Shown: positions 1 to 10,096, numbered from the stretch's first letter. The stretch: DNA of 64,000 bases from Methylobacterium aerolatum (GCF_022179085.1 NZ_BPQE01000007.1:40784-104783); one strand, 5' to 3'. The notes: generated from the sequence alone by a model not told the origin. A program made the numbers and translations.

Positions 1-1940
1 CCCCGCCCCTCGCCGGAGAGGTCGCAATCGTTGGCGATGAAGGGCTCGCCCGCCCGCCGCAGCGCCGCCTCGACCACGGGATGGCGTCCGCCGCCGACCG
101 CGAAGGCGAGGCTGTCGTCCACCACGGGGCGGCGCCAGTCGTTCTCGATGGCGAGGTCCGCGTGGCTCGCGGCCACGTCGAGGGACGCCAGCGCCTCCGC
201 GGCGGCCGTGATCCCCGCCGCCTCCGCGACGATCCGGGCGGCGAGGTCGTCGAAGACCTGGGCCTCCAGCGCGAGCGCCCGGTCCGCCGCGCCGGAGATC
301 TTACGCTCCAGCTCACCGAGCTCGACGCTGGTGAAGCGCATGGCATCGACCATCGTCTGCCGGTGCACGAACTCCTTCTGCAGGCCCTTGAGGCAAGCCT
401 CGCCCACCGATTGTGGGACCTCGATGAAATAGCCGAGCAGATTGTTGTGCTTGATGCGCAGGGTCCGGCAGCCGGTCTCCTCCGCGTAGCGCGCCTGGAG
501 CGCCGCCACCACCTTGCGCGAATCCTGGCCGAGGAGCCGTGCCTCGTCGATCTCCGGGTGGAAGCCCGCGCGGACGAAGCCGCCGTCGCGCCGGGACAGG
601 GGCAGATCCTCCGCGAGGCTCGCGCGCAGGATCTCCACCAGGCCCGCATCGACGGCGGAGAGGGTCTGTCCGATTGCCGCGAGGGCGGCAGGCAGGTCGG
701 GGACCCGCGCCAGGGTGTCCCCGAGGCGCGCCGCCGAGGCGAGGCCGTCGCGGATCGCGGCGAGGTCGCGGGGGCCGGCGCGGCCGAGCCCCACGCGGGA
801 CAGGGCACGGGGCAGGTCCGGCGCGCCGGCGAGCGTGTCCCGGCAGATCTGGCGGAGGGCGGAATCGTCCACGAGCCGCGCCACCGCGTCCTGCCGCTGC
901 CCGATCCGCGCGAGGTCGGTCAGTGGCCCGGCCAGATGCTCCGCGAGGAGGCGTGCGCCGTTGGCCGTCACCGTCCGGTCGATGGTGGCGAGCAGGCTTC
1001 CCGTCCGCTCGCCGGAGAGCGTGCGGGTAAGTTCGAGGTTGGCGCGGGTCGCGGCGTCGATGGCGAGCGTCGCGCCGGCCTCCTCCCGGCTCGGGATCGC
1101 CAGGGGCGGGCGGGCGGCGAGTTGCGTGCGCGCGATGTAGAGCAGGGCGGTTCCGGCGGCGGCGATCTCCGCCCGGGAAAAGCTGCCGAAGCCGTCGAGG
1201 GTCGAGACGCCGTACTGTTCCTTGATGCGGCGGTCGGCGGCGGCCGGCTCGAGTTCCGCCTGCGCCAGGGGCACGACCGCCGCGCGCGTCTCCTGCCACA
1301 GGCGCGCGAGGCCCGGATCGGCATGGATCGCCTCGGAGAGGACGATCTCGCGGGGATCGTGCCGGGCGATGGCGCCGGGCAACTCGCCGGCGGACACCTC
1401 GCTCAGGGAGAAGCGGCCGGTGGAGATGTCGATGGCCGCGAGCCCGTAGGCGAAAGCGGTCTCGGCGGTCTTCCGGCGGCCGACGGCCAGCAGCAGGTTG
1501 GCGCTCGCCGGATCGAGAAGCCGATCCTCGGTGATGGTACCCGGCGTGACGAGGCGCACCACCTCCCGCCGCACCACCGATTTCGGGCCGCGCTTCTTGG
1601 CTTCAGCCGGATCCTCGGTCTGCTCGCAGACGGCGACCCTGTGTCCGAGGCCGATGAGGCGATTGAGGTAGTCGTCCGCCCGGTCTACCGGCACCCCGCA
1701 CATGGGGATCTCGGTGCCGGCGTGCCGCCCGCGCTTGGTGAGGACGATGCCCAGCGAGCGTGAGGCGATCTCCGCATCGCCGAAGAACAGCTCGTAGAAG
1801 TCGCCCATCCGGTAGAACAGGAGACAATCCGGGTTGGCGGATTTGATCTCGATGTACTGCGCCATCATCGGCGTGGCGCCGGCCGGATCGAGCCCCCCGG
1901 AATCCTGCGGCGGCGAAGAGGAGCGGAGTGTGCGGCCCAT
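1..1940 (-). CDS. mutS: DNA mismatch repair protein MutS (N-terminal part, runs off window)
   Basis: MutS recognises mismatches and small loops and recruits MutL in methyl-independent alphaproteobacterial repair. The minus-strand frame gives the mismatch-binding domain near the N-terminus (YRMGDFYELFFGDA, with the Phe-x-Glu that stacks on the mismatch), then connector, lever and clamp domains. The gene is cut by the window edge near the end of the clamp, so the Walker ATPase is outside. The first in-frame ATG (1940) is about 24 residues before MMAQYIEIK; a start at either internal Met (around 1868 or 1865) is equally possible. The long open frames on the other strand are high-GC shadows. Confidence 0.96.
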   Translation of the reverse strand, partial: MGRTLRSSSPPQDSGGLDPAGATPMMAQYIEIKSANPDCLLFYRMGDFYELFFGDAEIASRSLGIVLTKRGRHAGTEIPMCGVPVDRADDYLNRLIGLGHRVAVCEQTEDPAEAKKRGPKSVVRREVVRLVTPGTITEDRLLDPASANLLLAVGRRKTAETAFAYGLAAIDISTGRFSLSEVSAGELPGAIARHDPREIVLSEAIHADPGLARLWQETRAAVVPLAQAELEPAAADRRIKEQYGVSTLDGFGSFSRAEIAAAGTALLYIARTQLAARPPLAIPSREEAGATLAIDAATRANLELTRTLSGERTGSLLATIDRTVTANGARLLAEHLAGPLTDLARIGQRQDAVARLVDDSALRQICRDTLAGAPDLPRALSRVGLGRAGPRDLAAIRDGLASAARLGDTLARVPDLPAALAAIGQTLSAVDAGLVEILRASLAEDLPLSRRDGGFVRAGFHPEIDEARLLGQDSRKVVAALQARYAEETGCRTLRIKHNNLLGYFIEVPQSVGEACLKGLQKEFVHRQTMVDAMRFTSVELGELERKISGAADRALALEAQVFDDLAARIVAEAAGITAAAEALASLDVAASHADLAIENDWRRPVVDDSLAFAVGGGRHPVVEAALRRAGEPFIANDCDLSGEGR

Positions 1941-2048
1941 GGCGCACCTTACCAGACCCATCTTCCCGAATCAGTCCCGCGGCCGCGCTTGCCTGGGGAC
2001 GTCGGACCCGGCGCGCGCTGCGCCGGGTCCGCGTTCTTAGGGTTTCGC

Positions 2049-2348
2049 TCAGTAGCGCGGGCCGCCGGTGGTGTTGCCGAGCTGCTGCGCGCGGCCGGGC
2101 ATCGCCGGGTTGCGCGAGTTCGGGTCGCCGTGGCGCATGGTGTTCATGCGGCGCATCCGGCGCTCGTGCCGGGTGGAGTGGTGACGGCCCCAATGATGAT
2201 GCCGGTGATGACGGTGCATCGCGACGGTCTCGATCAGATCCGATTGGCCGAGGCCGGGCTGAACGGGGGCAGGAGCGGCCTGGGCCGAGCCGGCGAAGAG
2301 GCCGCCGAGGATCAGGCCGGTGGCCAGCGTGGTACGAAGAAAGCTCAA
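2049..2348 (-). CDS. small exported His/Arg/Met-rich protein
   Basis: This 99-residue protein has a clear Sec signal peptide (hydrophobic stretch, then GSAQA before a predicted cleavage near residue 24). The mature part has a striking basic cluster rich in His, Arg and Met (MHRHHRHHHWGRHHSTRHER and onward). I recognise no enzyme family. The His/Met density suggests periplasmic metal binding, but this is inference only. It lies directly upstream of mutS in the same direction with about 110 bases between them, and is probably a separate unit. Confidence 0.7.
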   Translation of the reverse strand: MSFLRTTLATGLILGGLFAGSAQAAPAPVQPGLGQSDLIETVAMHRHHRHHHWGRHHSTRHERRMRRMNTMRHGDPNSRNPAMPGRAQQLGNTTGGPRY

Positions 2349-2528
2349 GGGTCGCCTCCAGAGGCAGGGATTATGCGGCCACCAAATTGTGCAAAACCTT
2401 CAAGGGTTCCGTGGGACGGCTCGAAAAGATTCCTGCGTCTGAGCGGATTTTCACGGATTAAGGGCGCCTCGTGAACTTCCCCATGCGCCGGGGAGGCCCG
2501 GTGGAGAACTCTGAGGGAAAGGCGGGTG

Positions 2529-3467
2529 TCACGGGGAGGTCTCTGCGGCGGGCGAGCCCGGTCCGGTCCCGGCAGGGGCGAAGAACCCGGCCAGCGCGTT
2601 CGACACCGCCGCCGCCTCTTCGTGCTGGATCCAATGGGTCGCGACGGGAAACCACCGCACGCGGCCCTGGTCGCACAGGCGCAGGCTTTCCTCCGCAAGG
2701 CCCGCCTGGAGAGCATGGTCCCTCCGTCCCCAGAGGATGAGGGTCGGCATTCGCACGCGCGGCGCGTCCCGCCGGGGCAGGCGAGCGAGGGCGCGATACC
2801 ACCCGAGCATGGCGGTGAGCGCCCCGGGCCGACGCCATTCCCGCACGTAGGCGTCGATCTCCGGCCCGGAGAAGGTCCCGGGACGGGACGTGGAGACCAT
2901 GGCCCGGCGCAGGACCTTGGCATCCCGCGCGAGCATCCACCGCTCCGGCAGGGCCGGGATCTGGAACACGCCGACATAGGCGCTGCGCAGCCATTGGCCG
3001 GGATGATGGCGCAGGTAGTCCCGCACCACGCCGGGGTGGGGCGCGTTGAGGATCGCGAGCCGTGCGACGCGGTCCGGGTGGAAACTCGCCGCCCACCACG
3101 CGACGAGGCCGCCCCAATCGTGGCCTGCGAGGTCGAACCGGCGGAAGCCGCAGGCATCGGCCAGGGAGATCACGTCCCCCGCGAGGCGATCCAGATGATA
3201 GGCGGCGATGCCCTCCGGCCGCTCGCTCGCCCCGTATCCCCGCTGGTCCGGCATGACGACGCGGAACCCCGCCCGCGTCAACGGCCCGACCTGGCGGCGC
3301 CAGCCGCGGGCGCTCTCGGGAAAGCCGTGGAGCAAGATGAGGGGGCGGCCGTCCACCGGCCCGGCCTCGGCGACATGCAGGCGGATGCCCCCGGCCTGGA
3401 CCATGCGGAAGGTGACGCCGTCGGGCCAGAGGCCGTCAAGGGAAGGATCGGTCTGGGACATGCTCAC
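2529..3467 (-). CDS. alpha/beta-fold hydrolase, epoxide hydrolase-like
   Basis: A 312-residue cytosolic hydrolase. The oxyanion-hole motif HGFPES follows the first strands. The nucleophile elbow is GHDWGG, with Asp rather than Ser, the pattern of epoxide hydrolases and haloalkane dehalogenases. The acid lies after ILWGRRD and the catalytic His in VATHWIQHE near the C-terminus. The Asp nucleophile favours epoxide hydrolysis over an esterase, but the substrate cannot be read from sequence. It is divergent from the SDR gene, sharing an intergenic region of about 130 bases. Confidence 0.85.
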   Translation of the reverse strand: MSMSQTDPSLDGLWPDGVTFRMVQAGGIRLHVAEAGPVDGRPLILLHGFPESARGWRRQVGPLTRAGFRVVMPDQRGYGASERPEGIAAYHLDRLAGDVISLADACGFRRFDLAGHDWGGLVAWWAASFHPDRVARLAILNAPHPGVVRDYLRHHPGQWLRSAYVGVFQIPALPERWMLARDAKVLRRAMVSTSRPGTFSGPEIDAYVREWRRPGALTAMLGWYRALARLPRRDAPRVRMPTLILWGRRDHALQAGLAEESLRLCDQGRVRWFPVATHWIQHEEAAAVSNALAGFFAPAGTGPGSPAAETSP

Positions 3468-3598
3468 CCCGGATCGACGCGTTCCGACGACAAGCGTTCC
3501 GGTTTCACGCGCGGTTTCGCGGATCGGCCCGGCATCGGCCTTCGCGCGGAGCGCGGACTTGGCTACAGCCTCCCGGCCATACCAGCGCGGAGGACACC

Positions 3599-4351
3599 AT
3601 GAGCGGCGAGGCCAGGATCGCGATCGTCACGGGGGCGGGAACGGGCATCGGGCGCGCCGCCGCCGTGTCTCTCGCGGGTGCGGGATGGCGCGTGGTCCTC
3701 TCGGGCCGTCGCCGCGAGCCCCTCGAAGAGGTGGCCGCCGAACTCGGCTCAGATGTCGCCCACGTGATCCCCACCGACGTGACGGACCCCGACTCGATCA
3801 AGGCCTTGTTCGACGGAACCGTCGCCCGCTTCGGCCGCCTCGATCTCCTGTTCAACAATGCCGGCGTCGGCGCCCCCGCCGTCCCCCTCGAGGATCTGCC
3901 CCTGGAGACGTGGCGGCAGGTGGTCGACACCAATCTCACCGCGATCTTCCTGTGCACGCAGCACGCCTTCCGCATCATGCGCGACCAGAACCCGCGCGGC
4001 GGGCGCATCATCAACAACGGGTCGATCTCGGCCCACGCGCCGCGTCCGTTCTCCATCGCCTACACCGCGACGAAGCACGCCGTGACCGGCATCACCAAGT
4101 CCACCTCCCTCGACGGACGCGCCTACGACATCGCCTGCGGCCAGATCGACATCGGCAACGCCGACACCTCCATGGGCGGCCGGATGAAGGCGGGCGTGCC
4201 CCAGGCGGACGGCAGCGTCCGCCCCGAGGCGGTGATGGACGTGGCCCATGTGGGCCAAGCCATCCTCGCCATGGCCAGCCTGCCGCTCGACGCCAACGTC
4301 CAGTTCATGACCGTGATGGCGACCAAGATGCCCTTCGTCGGGCGGGGCTGA
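3599..4351 (+). CDS. short-chain dehydrogenase/reductase
   Basis: A classical SDR of 250 residues, the usual family length. The cofactor motif TGAGTGIG is at residues 11-18, NNAG at 86-89, a catalytic Ser near 142 and YTATK with Tyr155 and Lys159. SGRR after the second strand, with basic residues, suggests NADP(H) preference. Substrate is unknown. It is divergent from the epoxide-hydrolase-like gene and converges on ispA with a strong hairpin between. Possible roles are alcohol or ketone redox chemistry. Confidence 0.87.
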   Translation: MSGEARIAIVTGAGTGIGRAAAVSLAGAGWRVVLSGRRREPLEEVAAELGSDVAHVIPTDVTDPDSIKALFDGTVARFGRLDLLFNNAGVGAPAVPLEDLPLETWRQVVDTNLTAIFLCTQHAFRIMRDQNPRGGRIINNGSISAHAPRPFSIAYTATKHAVTGITKSTSLDGRAYDIACGQIDIGNADTSMGGRMKAGVPQADGSVRPEAVMDVAHVGQAILAMASLPLDANVQFMTVMATKMPFVGRG

Positions 4352-4381
4352 CGCCCCTCCCGTGCGGTGATGGAGGGGGCG
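4352..4381. terminator. GC-rich hairpin between convergent SDR and ispA genes
   Basis: The stop codon of the SDR gene is followed by CGCCCCTCC, an 11-base loop and GGAGGGG(G)CG, a 9-10 bp stem directly between two converging genes. There is no U-run on either side, so it may work as a bidirectional barrier rather than a classic intrinsic terminator. Confidence 0.5.
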
Positions 4382-4395
4382 GCCGGTTCCCCCGC

Positions 4396-5367
4396 TCAGG
4401 TCTTCCGCGCCACGGTGAACCGGGCGGCGTCGCGCAGGACGCGGGCGCCCTCGCCCCAGGAAGACACGGCGTCCTCGCAGACCGTCACGAGGCGGTCGCA
4501 CTCGGCGCGGGCGCCATCGAGGCCCAGGCGGTCGACCAGGGTCGCCTTACCGGCATCCTTGTCCTTGCCCGTGGCCTTGCCCATGGCCTCGGGAGATGCC
4601 TCGCGGTCGAGGATGTCGTCGGCGATCTGGAAGGCTTGACCCAGGGCGTGGCCGTAGCGGAGGAGGGCTGCGCGTTCGGCCTCGTCGGCCCCGCCCACCA
4701 GGGCGCCGGCCTCCACCGAGAAGGCGAGGATCGCCCCGGTCTTCATGGCCTGCATCCGCAGGGTATCGTCCACATCGAGGTTCACCGCGCCAAAGCGGCC
4801 CTCGGCGGTCAGGTCGAGGAGCTGGCCGCCCACCATGCCCCCGAGGCCGGAGGCGCGGGCGAGGCCGAGGACGAGGTCGGCACGGATCGCCGGATCGGGC
4901 TGCCAAGTCGGGTCGGCCACCACCTCGAAGGCGAGGGTCTGGAGGGCGTCGCCCACGAGGATGGCGGTCGCCTCGTCATACGCCTTGTGCACCGTCGGCT
5001 TGCCCCGGCGCATGTCGTCGTCGTCCATCGCCGGCAGGTCGTCGTGGACCAGGGAATAGCAGTGGACCAGCTCGACGCCCGCGCCGGCGGCGAGCGCCGC
5101 GGCCTCGGTGCCGCCGAGCATCCGGGCGGTCTCGATCGCCAGGAACGGGCGCAGGCGCTTGCCGCCGCCGAGAACGGCGTGGCGCATGGCCTCCATCAGG
5201 CGCGGGGGCCGGGTGATCTCGCCGGGGCCGGTCGTGGCGCCGAGCCGCTCCACCAGAAAAGTCTCGACCTGCTGGGCGACCTGCGACAGCCTGTGGGAAA
5301 AGTCGGGCGCGGAGGAGTCCGCCTTGACCGGACGGGCATGGCCCTGCGTTGAGGAGTTCGAGGTCAT
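4396..5367 (-). CDS. ispA: (2E,6E)-farnesyl diphosphate synthase (polyprenyl synthetase)
   Basis: Condenses IPP with DMAPP and GPP to farnesyl diphosphate, the precursor of ubiquinone, undecaprenyl carrier, hopanoids and carotenoids. The 323-residue protein has the first Asp-rich motif HDDLPAMDD (Asp109, Asp110, Asp115) and the second DDILD (250-254). GGKRLRP near 68-74 is the IPP-binding segment. The residues before the first Asp motif (CYSLVHDD) match bacterial FPP synthases closely, supporting a C15 product, although longer chains cannot be excluded. ispE of the same pathway lies near the other end of the window. Confidence 0.92.
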   Translation of the reverse strand: MTSNSSTQGHARPVKADSSAPDFSHRLSQVAQQVETFLVERLGATTGPGEITRPPRLMEAMRHAVLGGGKRLRPFLAIETARMLGGTEAAALAAGAGVELVHCYSLVHDDLPAMDDDDMRRGKPTVHKAYDEATAILVGDALQTLAFEVVADPTWQPDPAIRADLVLGLARASGLGGMVGGQLLDLTAEGRFGAVNLDVDDTLRMQAMKTGAILAFSVEAGALVGGADEAERAALLRYGHALGQAFQIADDILDREASPEAMGKATGKDKDAGKATLVDRLGLDGARAECDRLVTVCEDAVSSWGEGARVLRDAARFTVARKT

Positions 5368-5475
5368 CGGGCGCTGCGTCCGGTTGGGGCCGTGCGGGGT
5401 GGATCGGGCTGTGGCGTGAGAGACGAGGATGGCAGGGACCGCCCGGTCGACCGACCGTCCGCCGGGCGGGAGGCG

Positions 5476-6174
5476 ATGCCGCCCTCCGCGCGGTCAGGGC
5501 GAACGGCGCCGTTCCGCCGGCTGGTGGGGTTTGTGCTGCTGCTTCCGGCCGTCCTCGCCGTTCTCACGCTTGTGCTGGCGCTCGTCTATAGCGCGGTGAC
5601 GCCGCCGTCGACTCTGATGCTCGGCCGGTGGTTGACCCTGCAACCTGTGGAGCGGGTGGCCGTGCCCCTCTCGCAGATCGCGCCCGCCCTGCCCCTCGCC
5701 GTCATCTCCTCGGAGGATCAGCGCTTCTGCCTCGATCACGGCGTGGACTTCGGGGCGCTCCGCGACGTCGTGGAGGACGACGACGCCCGGGCCAGGGGGG
5801 CCTCCACCATCGCGATGCAGACGGTGAAGAACGTCTTCCTGTGGCCGGGGCGCTCCTACATCCGCAAGGCCATGGAGATTCCCCTCGCCCTGGCCCTCGA
5901 CGCCCTCTGGGGCAAGCGCCGGATGATGGAGATCTACCTCAACGTCGCGGAATGGGGCGACGGCATCTACGGGGCGCAGGCGGCGAGCCGCCACTGGTTC
6001 CGCAAGGACGCCAGGGACCTGACCCGCAGCGAGGCGGCGCTCCTCGCCGCGGTGCTGCCCAACCCGATCCTGCGCAGCGCGGGACGCCCCTCGCCCGGCG
6101 TCCGCCGCCGGGCGGCGCGGATCCAGGCGATGATGGCGCATACGGAGGGGCTGGCGGGCTGCCTGCGGCCGTAG
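5476..6174 (+). CDS. mtgA: monofunctional biosynthetic peptidoglycan transglycosylase
   Basis: Polymerises lipid II into glycan strands (GT51) at the inner membrane. One transmembrane segment near the N-terminus (VGFVLLLPAVLAVLTLVLAL) is followed by GT51 motifs: SSEDQRFCLDHGVDF with catalytic Glu, GASTIAMQTVKN, and KRRMMEIYLNVAEWG with the second Glu. No transpeptidase domain follows, as expected for MtgA. I prefer the ATG at 5476, which is preceded by GGGAGG; the frame is open to an ATG at 5392. It is divergent from ispA. Confidence 0.93.
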   Translation: MPPSARSGRTAPFRRLVGFVLLLPAVLAVLTLVLALVYSAVTPPSTLMLGRWLTLQPVERVAVPLSQIAPALPLAVISSEDQRFCLDHGVDFGALRDVVEDDDARARGASTIAMQTVKNVFLWPGRSYIRKAMEIPLALALDALWGKRRMMEIYLNVAEWGDGIYGAQAASRHWFRKDARDLTRSEAALLAAVLPNPILRSAGRPSPGVRRRAARIQAMMAHTEGLAGCLRP

Positions 6175-6208
6175 CGCCGCCGTCGCCCCGCCGCCCGCCG
6201 CGCTCCCC

Positions 6209-7447
6209 TCAGCCCTCGCGCTTCTTGCGCTGTGCCAGCGTCCGCAGCCGCAGGGCGTTGAGCTTGATGAAGCCCGCCGCGTCGCGATGGTCGTAGGCGA
6301 CGGCCCCCTCCTCGAAGGTGACGAGATCCTGATCGTACAGGGAGTTCGGGCTCTCCCGGCCGATGACGTGGATGCCGCCCTTGTACAGCTTCAGACGCAC
6401 CGTGCCGGTGACCTTCTCCTGGCTCCGGTCGATCAGCGCCTGGAGCATCTCGCGCTCCGGCGAGAACCAGAAGCCGTTGTAGATCAACTCCGCGTATTGC
6501 GGCATCAGCTGATCCTTCAAGTGGGCGGCGCCCCGGTCGAGGGTGATCGATTCGATCGCCCGGTGCGCCGGAAGCAGGATCGTGCCGCCGGGCGTCTCGT
6601 ACATGCCCCGGCTCTTCATGCCGACGAAGCGGTTCTCCACGAGGTCGAGGCGGCCGATGCCGTTGTCGTGGCCGAGTTGGTTGAGCTTGGCGAGGAGGGT
6701 CGCCGGGCTCATCCGCTCGCCGTCGATCGACACCGCGTCGCCGCGCTCGAAGCCGATGGTGACGATGGTGGGCGTGTCGGGCGCCTCCTCCGGGGAGCGC
6801 GTCCGCGAATAGACGTAGTCCGGCACTTCCACGGCCGGGTCCTCCAGCACCTTGCCCTCCGAGGAGGCGTGCAGGAGGTTCGCATCGACCGAGAACGGGC
6901 TCTCGCCGCGCTTATCCTTGGCGATCGGGATCTGGTGCTGCTCGGCGAAGGCGATGAGCTGCTCGCGGGAGCGCAGGTCCCACTCGCGCCAGGGGGCGAT
7001 GACCGTCACGTCGGGCTTCAGGGCGTAGTAGCCGAGCTCGAACCGGACTTGGTCGTTCCCCTTGCCGGTGGCCCCGTGGCACACCGCGTCGGCCCCCACC
7101 GCCTCCGCGATCTCGATCTGCTTCTTGGCGATCAGCGGCCGGGCGATCGAGGTGCCGAGGAGGTAGACCCCCTCGTAGACGGCGTTGGCCCGGAACATCG
7201 GGAACACGTAATCGCGAACGAACTCCTCGCGCAGGTCCTCGATGTAGATGTTCTCGGGCTTGATCCCGAGCAGCTCCGCCTTCCGACGGGCGGGCTCCAG
7301 CTCCTCCCCCTGGCCCAGATCGGCGGTGAAGGTTACAACCTCGCAGCCGTACGTTGTCTGCAGCCACTTCAGGATGATGGATGTGTCGAGGCCGCCGGAA
7401 TAGGCGAGCACGACCTTCTTCACGGCGGGCTTGGCTGGGTCGGTCAT
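6209..7447 (-). CDS. argG: argininosuccinate synthase
   Basis: Joins citrulline and aspartate with ATP to argininosuccinate in arginine synthesis. The 412-residue frame begins MTDPAKP and has the N-type ATP pyrophosphatase P-loop AYSGGLDTS near residues 15-23, followed by family-typical blocks such as [15 protein letters not shown] and [12 protein letters not shown]. The frame stays open 37 codons upstream, but that part has no similarity to the family, so the ATG at 7447 is chosen. It converges on mtgA and stands alone. Confidence 0.97.
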   Translation of the reverse strand: MTDPAKPAVKKVVLAYSGGLDTSIILKWLQTTYGCEVVTFTADLGQGEELEPARRKAELLGIKPENIYIEDLREEFVRDYVFPMFRANAVYEGVYLLGTSIARPLIAKKQIEIAEAVGADAVCHGATGKGNDQVRFELGYYALKPDVTVIAPWREWDLRSREQLIAFAEQHQIPIAKDKRGESPFSVDANLLHASSEGKVLEDPAVEVPDYVYSRTRSPEEAPDTPTIVTIGFERGDAVSIDGERMSPATLLAKLNQLGHDNGIGRLDLVENRFVGMKSRGMYETPGGTILLPAHRAIESITLDRGAAHLKDQLMPQYAELIYNGFWFSPEREMLQALIDRSQEKVTGTVRLKLYKGGIHVIGRESPNSLYDQDLVTFEEGAVAYDHRDAAGFIKLNALRLRTLAQRKKREG

Positions 7448-7737
7448 GCGGCGTCCGAAGCGGGAGGGCTGGTGATCGCGGCGGCTTATCGCGGGCGACC
7501 CGTGGCTGCAACAGAGGTGCGCGGTTCGCGACCGGCGCGGTCGGCCCGATCCGTGCAACCGCCATGCCGGCTGAAGCGTAAGCCTCGACCGGCGGTTTGA
7601 GAGAAACGACCCCCCGCGCCTTGCTGCGGCGCTTGCCTAACCCAAGTTTGCCTGACCCGAGTTTGCTTGGCCGAGGTTCGCCTGAACCGAGGTTGGCGGA
7701 TCGTTTCCTCCAGGCGAGGACGGAGAAACCGAGCACA

Positions 7738-8364
7738 ATGGCGCGCCAGCCCACGTTGGAGTTCTGGTACGAGTTCGCCTCGACCTACTCGCACCTCGCC
7801 GCCCACCGGATCGAGGCGGCGGCGGAGGCGGCGGGGGTGGCCGTCCGTTGGCGGCCGTTCCTGCTCGGCCCCCTCTTCGCCTCTCAGGGTTGGACCACCT
7901 CGCCGTTCAACCTCTACCCGGCCAAGGGCCGGGCCATGTGGCGGGACGTGGAGCGCGAGGCCGCCGCCGCCGGCCTGCCGCCGCTGACCAAGCCCGATCC
8001 CTTTCCGCAGAACAGCCTCAACGCCGTGCGTGTGGCCGTCTACGGGCAGGACCAGGACTGGCTCGTCCCCTTCTCCAAGGCCGTGTTCGCCGCGAGCTTC
8101 GCCCAGGGAAAGTCCATCGCCGAGCCGGGTTCCGTCATCGCGATCCTCGATTCGCTCGGCCTCGACGGCACCCAGGTGCTGAAGGCCTCGGCGGCCGAGG
8201 CCAACAAGACCAAGCTGCGGGTGAACGTGGAGGAGGCGCGCTCGCGCGGCATCTTCGGCGCGCCGACCTTCCTGACGGATGACGGCGAACTGTTCTGGGG
8301 CAACGACCGGATGGATCAGGCGCTGGCCTGGGCGAGCGGCGACCGGCCTCCGGGCCTGCGGTGA
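7738..8364 (+). CDS. DsbA-family / 2-hydroxychromene-2-carboxylate isomerase-like protein
   Basis: A 208-residue cytosolic DsbA-fold protein. It begins with EFWYEFASTYSHLAA; members of the HCCA isomerase/kappa-GST group have FDFxSPYS here and no CxxC, and none is present. IFGAPTFL provides the cis-Pro loop near the C-terminus. It probably uses glutathione in an isomerase or transferase reaction, but the substrate is unknown, and naphthalene-type degradation genes are absent nearby. The frame is open to 7597; the ATG at 7738 starts the conserved fold. Confidence 0.82.
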   Translation: MARQPTLEFWYEFASTYSHLAAHRIEAAAEAAGVAVRWRPFLLGPLFASQGWTTSPFNLYPAKGRAMWRDVEREAAAAGLPPLTKPDPFPQNSLNAVRVAVYGQDQDWLVPFSKAVFAASFAQGKSIAEPGSVIAILDSLGLDGTQVLKASAAEANKTKLRVNVEEARSRGIFGAPTFLTDDGELFWGNDRMDQALAWASGDRPPGLR

Positions 8365-8478
8365 CGGGCGCAGGCGCGGCGACGGCCGGGCCGGCGATCG
8401 CGTCGCGCCAATCGGCCATCGTTTCGCCTGCCGTGGATGGATAAGCCACGGCCGTCCGCCGCCGACACGATGATCCCC

Positions 8479-9174
8479 ATGCCCCTCACCCGTCGACACC
8501 TCCTGGCCGCCGCCGGCCTCGCTTCCGTCGGAGCCGCTGCCGCGAGGCCCGCCCGCGCACAGTCCTACGGCCAGCGGGTCGCGATCACGGGGGACGATGG
8601 AAAGGCCGTGGCGAACTCGGTCCTGCCCGGTGAGATCACGGGGCAGATCCCGGCCCTGCGCGGCGTGACCTATGCCGGGCCGAAGGACGCCGAGACGACG
8701 CTCTACGAGTTCTACGACTTCAACTGCCCCTGGTGCCGGAAGGCCGCCGCCGACGTCGTCTCCCTGCACGATTCGGACACGGCGCTGCGCATCGGCTTCG
8801 TGCAGAACCCGATCCTGTCGCCGGAATCGGCGCAGGCCGCCAAGGTGATGCTCGCCGTGCAGCGCAAGCTCGGGTCGGCGGCCGCGTTCCAGTTTTACCG
8901 GACGCTCCTGTCCCGCCCGGGCCGGATCGACGGCCTCGGCGCGCTGGCCGTGGCCACGACGCTCGGCATCCCGCAGGCCGAGGCCGAGGAGATCGCCGAC
9001 AGCGACGAGGTGCGGCTGGCGCTGCGCAGCCACATGCGGATGGCCGCCGATCTCGGCCTCTACGCGACCCCGTCCTACGTTCTCGGCAACGCCGGCATCC
9101 TCGGCCACCCCGGCGCGAAATCCATGGCGAAGATGATCGCCGCAACCCGCCGGTGCGACCGGCTGGCCTGCTGA
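8479..9174 (+). CDS. periplasmic thiol:disulfide oxidoreductase, DsbA/ScsC type
   Basis: This exported thioredoxin-fold protein has the redox site CPWC in YDFNCPWCRKAA and the cis-Pro in ATPSYVLG. The N-terminus MPLTRRHLLAAAGLA is a twin-Arg-type signal with AxA cleavage (PARAQ), so Tat export is possible. The usual partner DsbB or DsbD is not in the window. In-frame ATGs at 8437 and 8470 are alternative starts; 8479 gives the most typical signal peptide. The gene is 114 bases downstream of another DsbA-fold gene but unrelated in active site. Confidence 0.83.
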   Translation: MPLTRRHLLAAAGLASVGAAAARPARAQSYGQRVAITGDDGKAVANSVLPGEITGQIPALRGVTYAGPKDAETTLYEFYDFNCPWCRKAAADVVSLHDSDTALRIGFVQNPILSPESAQAAKVMLAVQRKLGSAAAFQFYRTLLSRPGRIDGLGALAVATTLGIPQAEAEEIADSDEVRLALRSHMRMAADLGLYATPSYVLGNAGILGHPGAKSMAKMIAATRRCDRLAC

Positions 9175-9484
9175 GCGCTTTCCCGCCGATCGCGCCGGAT
9201 GCTGAACACTGCGTATCCGGCGCCCCGACATGCCCGCGTCCGCAGGGAAAAAGCGTCGCCGTGAGGGCGTCACACTTCCGCCGCCCTCACGCGCAGCCCG
9301 TGACGTCGCCTTGCGCCGGTCCGTGTAGCCATGCTAGGCGGTCGCCGCGCCGGACGGGGCGAGCGATGCCTTCCCGCTCCCGGTGAGTTCCAAAAACCTT
9401 GCCCAAGCCCGTAAGGTCTTGCGCAGCGCCCGGACCGGTCGCTCTGACCGAGACCAGGCGGGCAACGAGAGAAGAGAGCGACGG
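9175..9484 (+). promoter_or_regulatory. atp operon upstream region
   Basis: This gap of 310 bases precedes atpH. TTGCGC (about 9310) with GCTAGG 16 bases downstream is a plausible sigma-70-like pair. Further down, two related words (CTTGCCCAAGCCC and GTAAGGTCTTGCGC) flank a weak inverted repeat. The assignment is by position mainly; no operator is recognised. Confidence 0.35.
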
Positions 9485-10057
9485 GTGGCGCAGAACGGTT
9501 CCGAAGCTGGTCCCCTCGTCGCTGGCGTGGCGGGACGTTACGCCTCCGCCCTCTTCGAGCTCGCACGGGACGAGCGGCAGCTCGATGCCGTCGCCCAGGG
9601 CCTCAATGATTTCGACACGCTCCTGAAGGACAGCGCCGACCTGCGCCGCCTCGTGCGGAGCCCGGTCTTCAGCGCCGAGGAGCAGGAAGCCGCCATCGGC
9701 GCCATCCTGGACAAGGCGGGCATCACCGGGCTCGCCGCCAACTTTATCCGGCTCGCCGCCGCGAACCGCCGCCTCTTCGCCCTCCCCGGCATGATCGGCG
9801 CCTTCCGCGCCCTCCTGCAGGATTCGAAGGGCATCGTGCGCGCCGAGGTCCGCGTGGCCGAGAAGCCGTCCGACGCCCTGGTCCAGGAGATCAAGGCGGC
9901 GCTCAAGGACGTCGCCAAGGCGGATGTGGACATCGACCTCGTGGTCGACCCGAGCCTGATCGGCGGCCTCATCGTGAAGATGGGCTCCCGCATGGTCGAC
10001 GCCTCGCTGAAGACGAAGCTCAACGGTATCCGCCTCGCGATGAGGGCGGCGCGCTGA
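9485..10057 (+). CDS. atpH: F1F0 ATP synthase subunit delta
   Basis: The delta subunit (OSCP homologue) connects the F1 head to the peripheral stalk. The 190-residue protein shows the family start AGRYASALFELA and the C-terminal segment with SLIGGLIVKMGSRMVDASL. The frame is open upstream, but the family N-terminus fits the GTG at 9485, downstream of a purine-rich AGAGAAGAGAG stretch. It is the first gene of the F1 operon; F0 genes are absent, the usual split in alphaproteobacteria. Confidence 0.96.
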   Translation: MAQNGSEAGPLVAGVAGRYASALFELARDERQLDAVAQGLNDFDTLLKDSADLRRLVRSPVFSAEEQEAAIGAILDKAGITGLAANFIRLAAANRRLFALPGMIGAFRALLQDSKGIVRAEVRVAEKPSDALVQEIKAALKDVAKADVDIDLVVDPSLIGGLIVKMGSRMVDASLKTKLNGIRLAMRAAR

Positions 10058-10096
10058 CGCGCAGCCCCGCGACCCAGACACTCTCAGACGACTTAA

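Noticed and set aside
81-1763. A 560-codon plus-strand frame opposite mutS
   Set aside because: Low-complexity shadow; the minus strand codes an unmistakable MutS.
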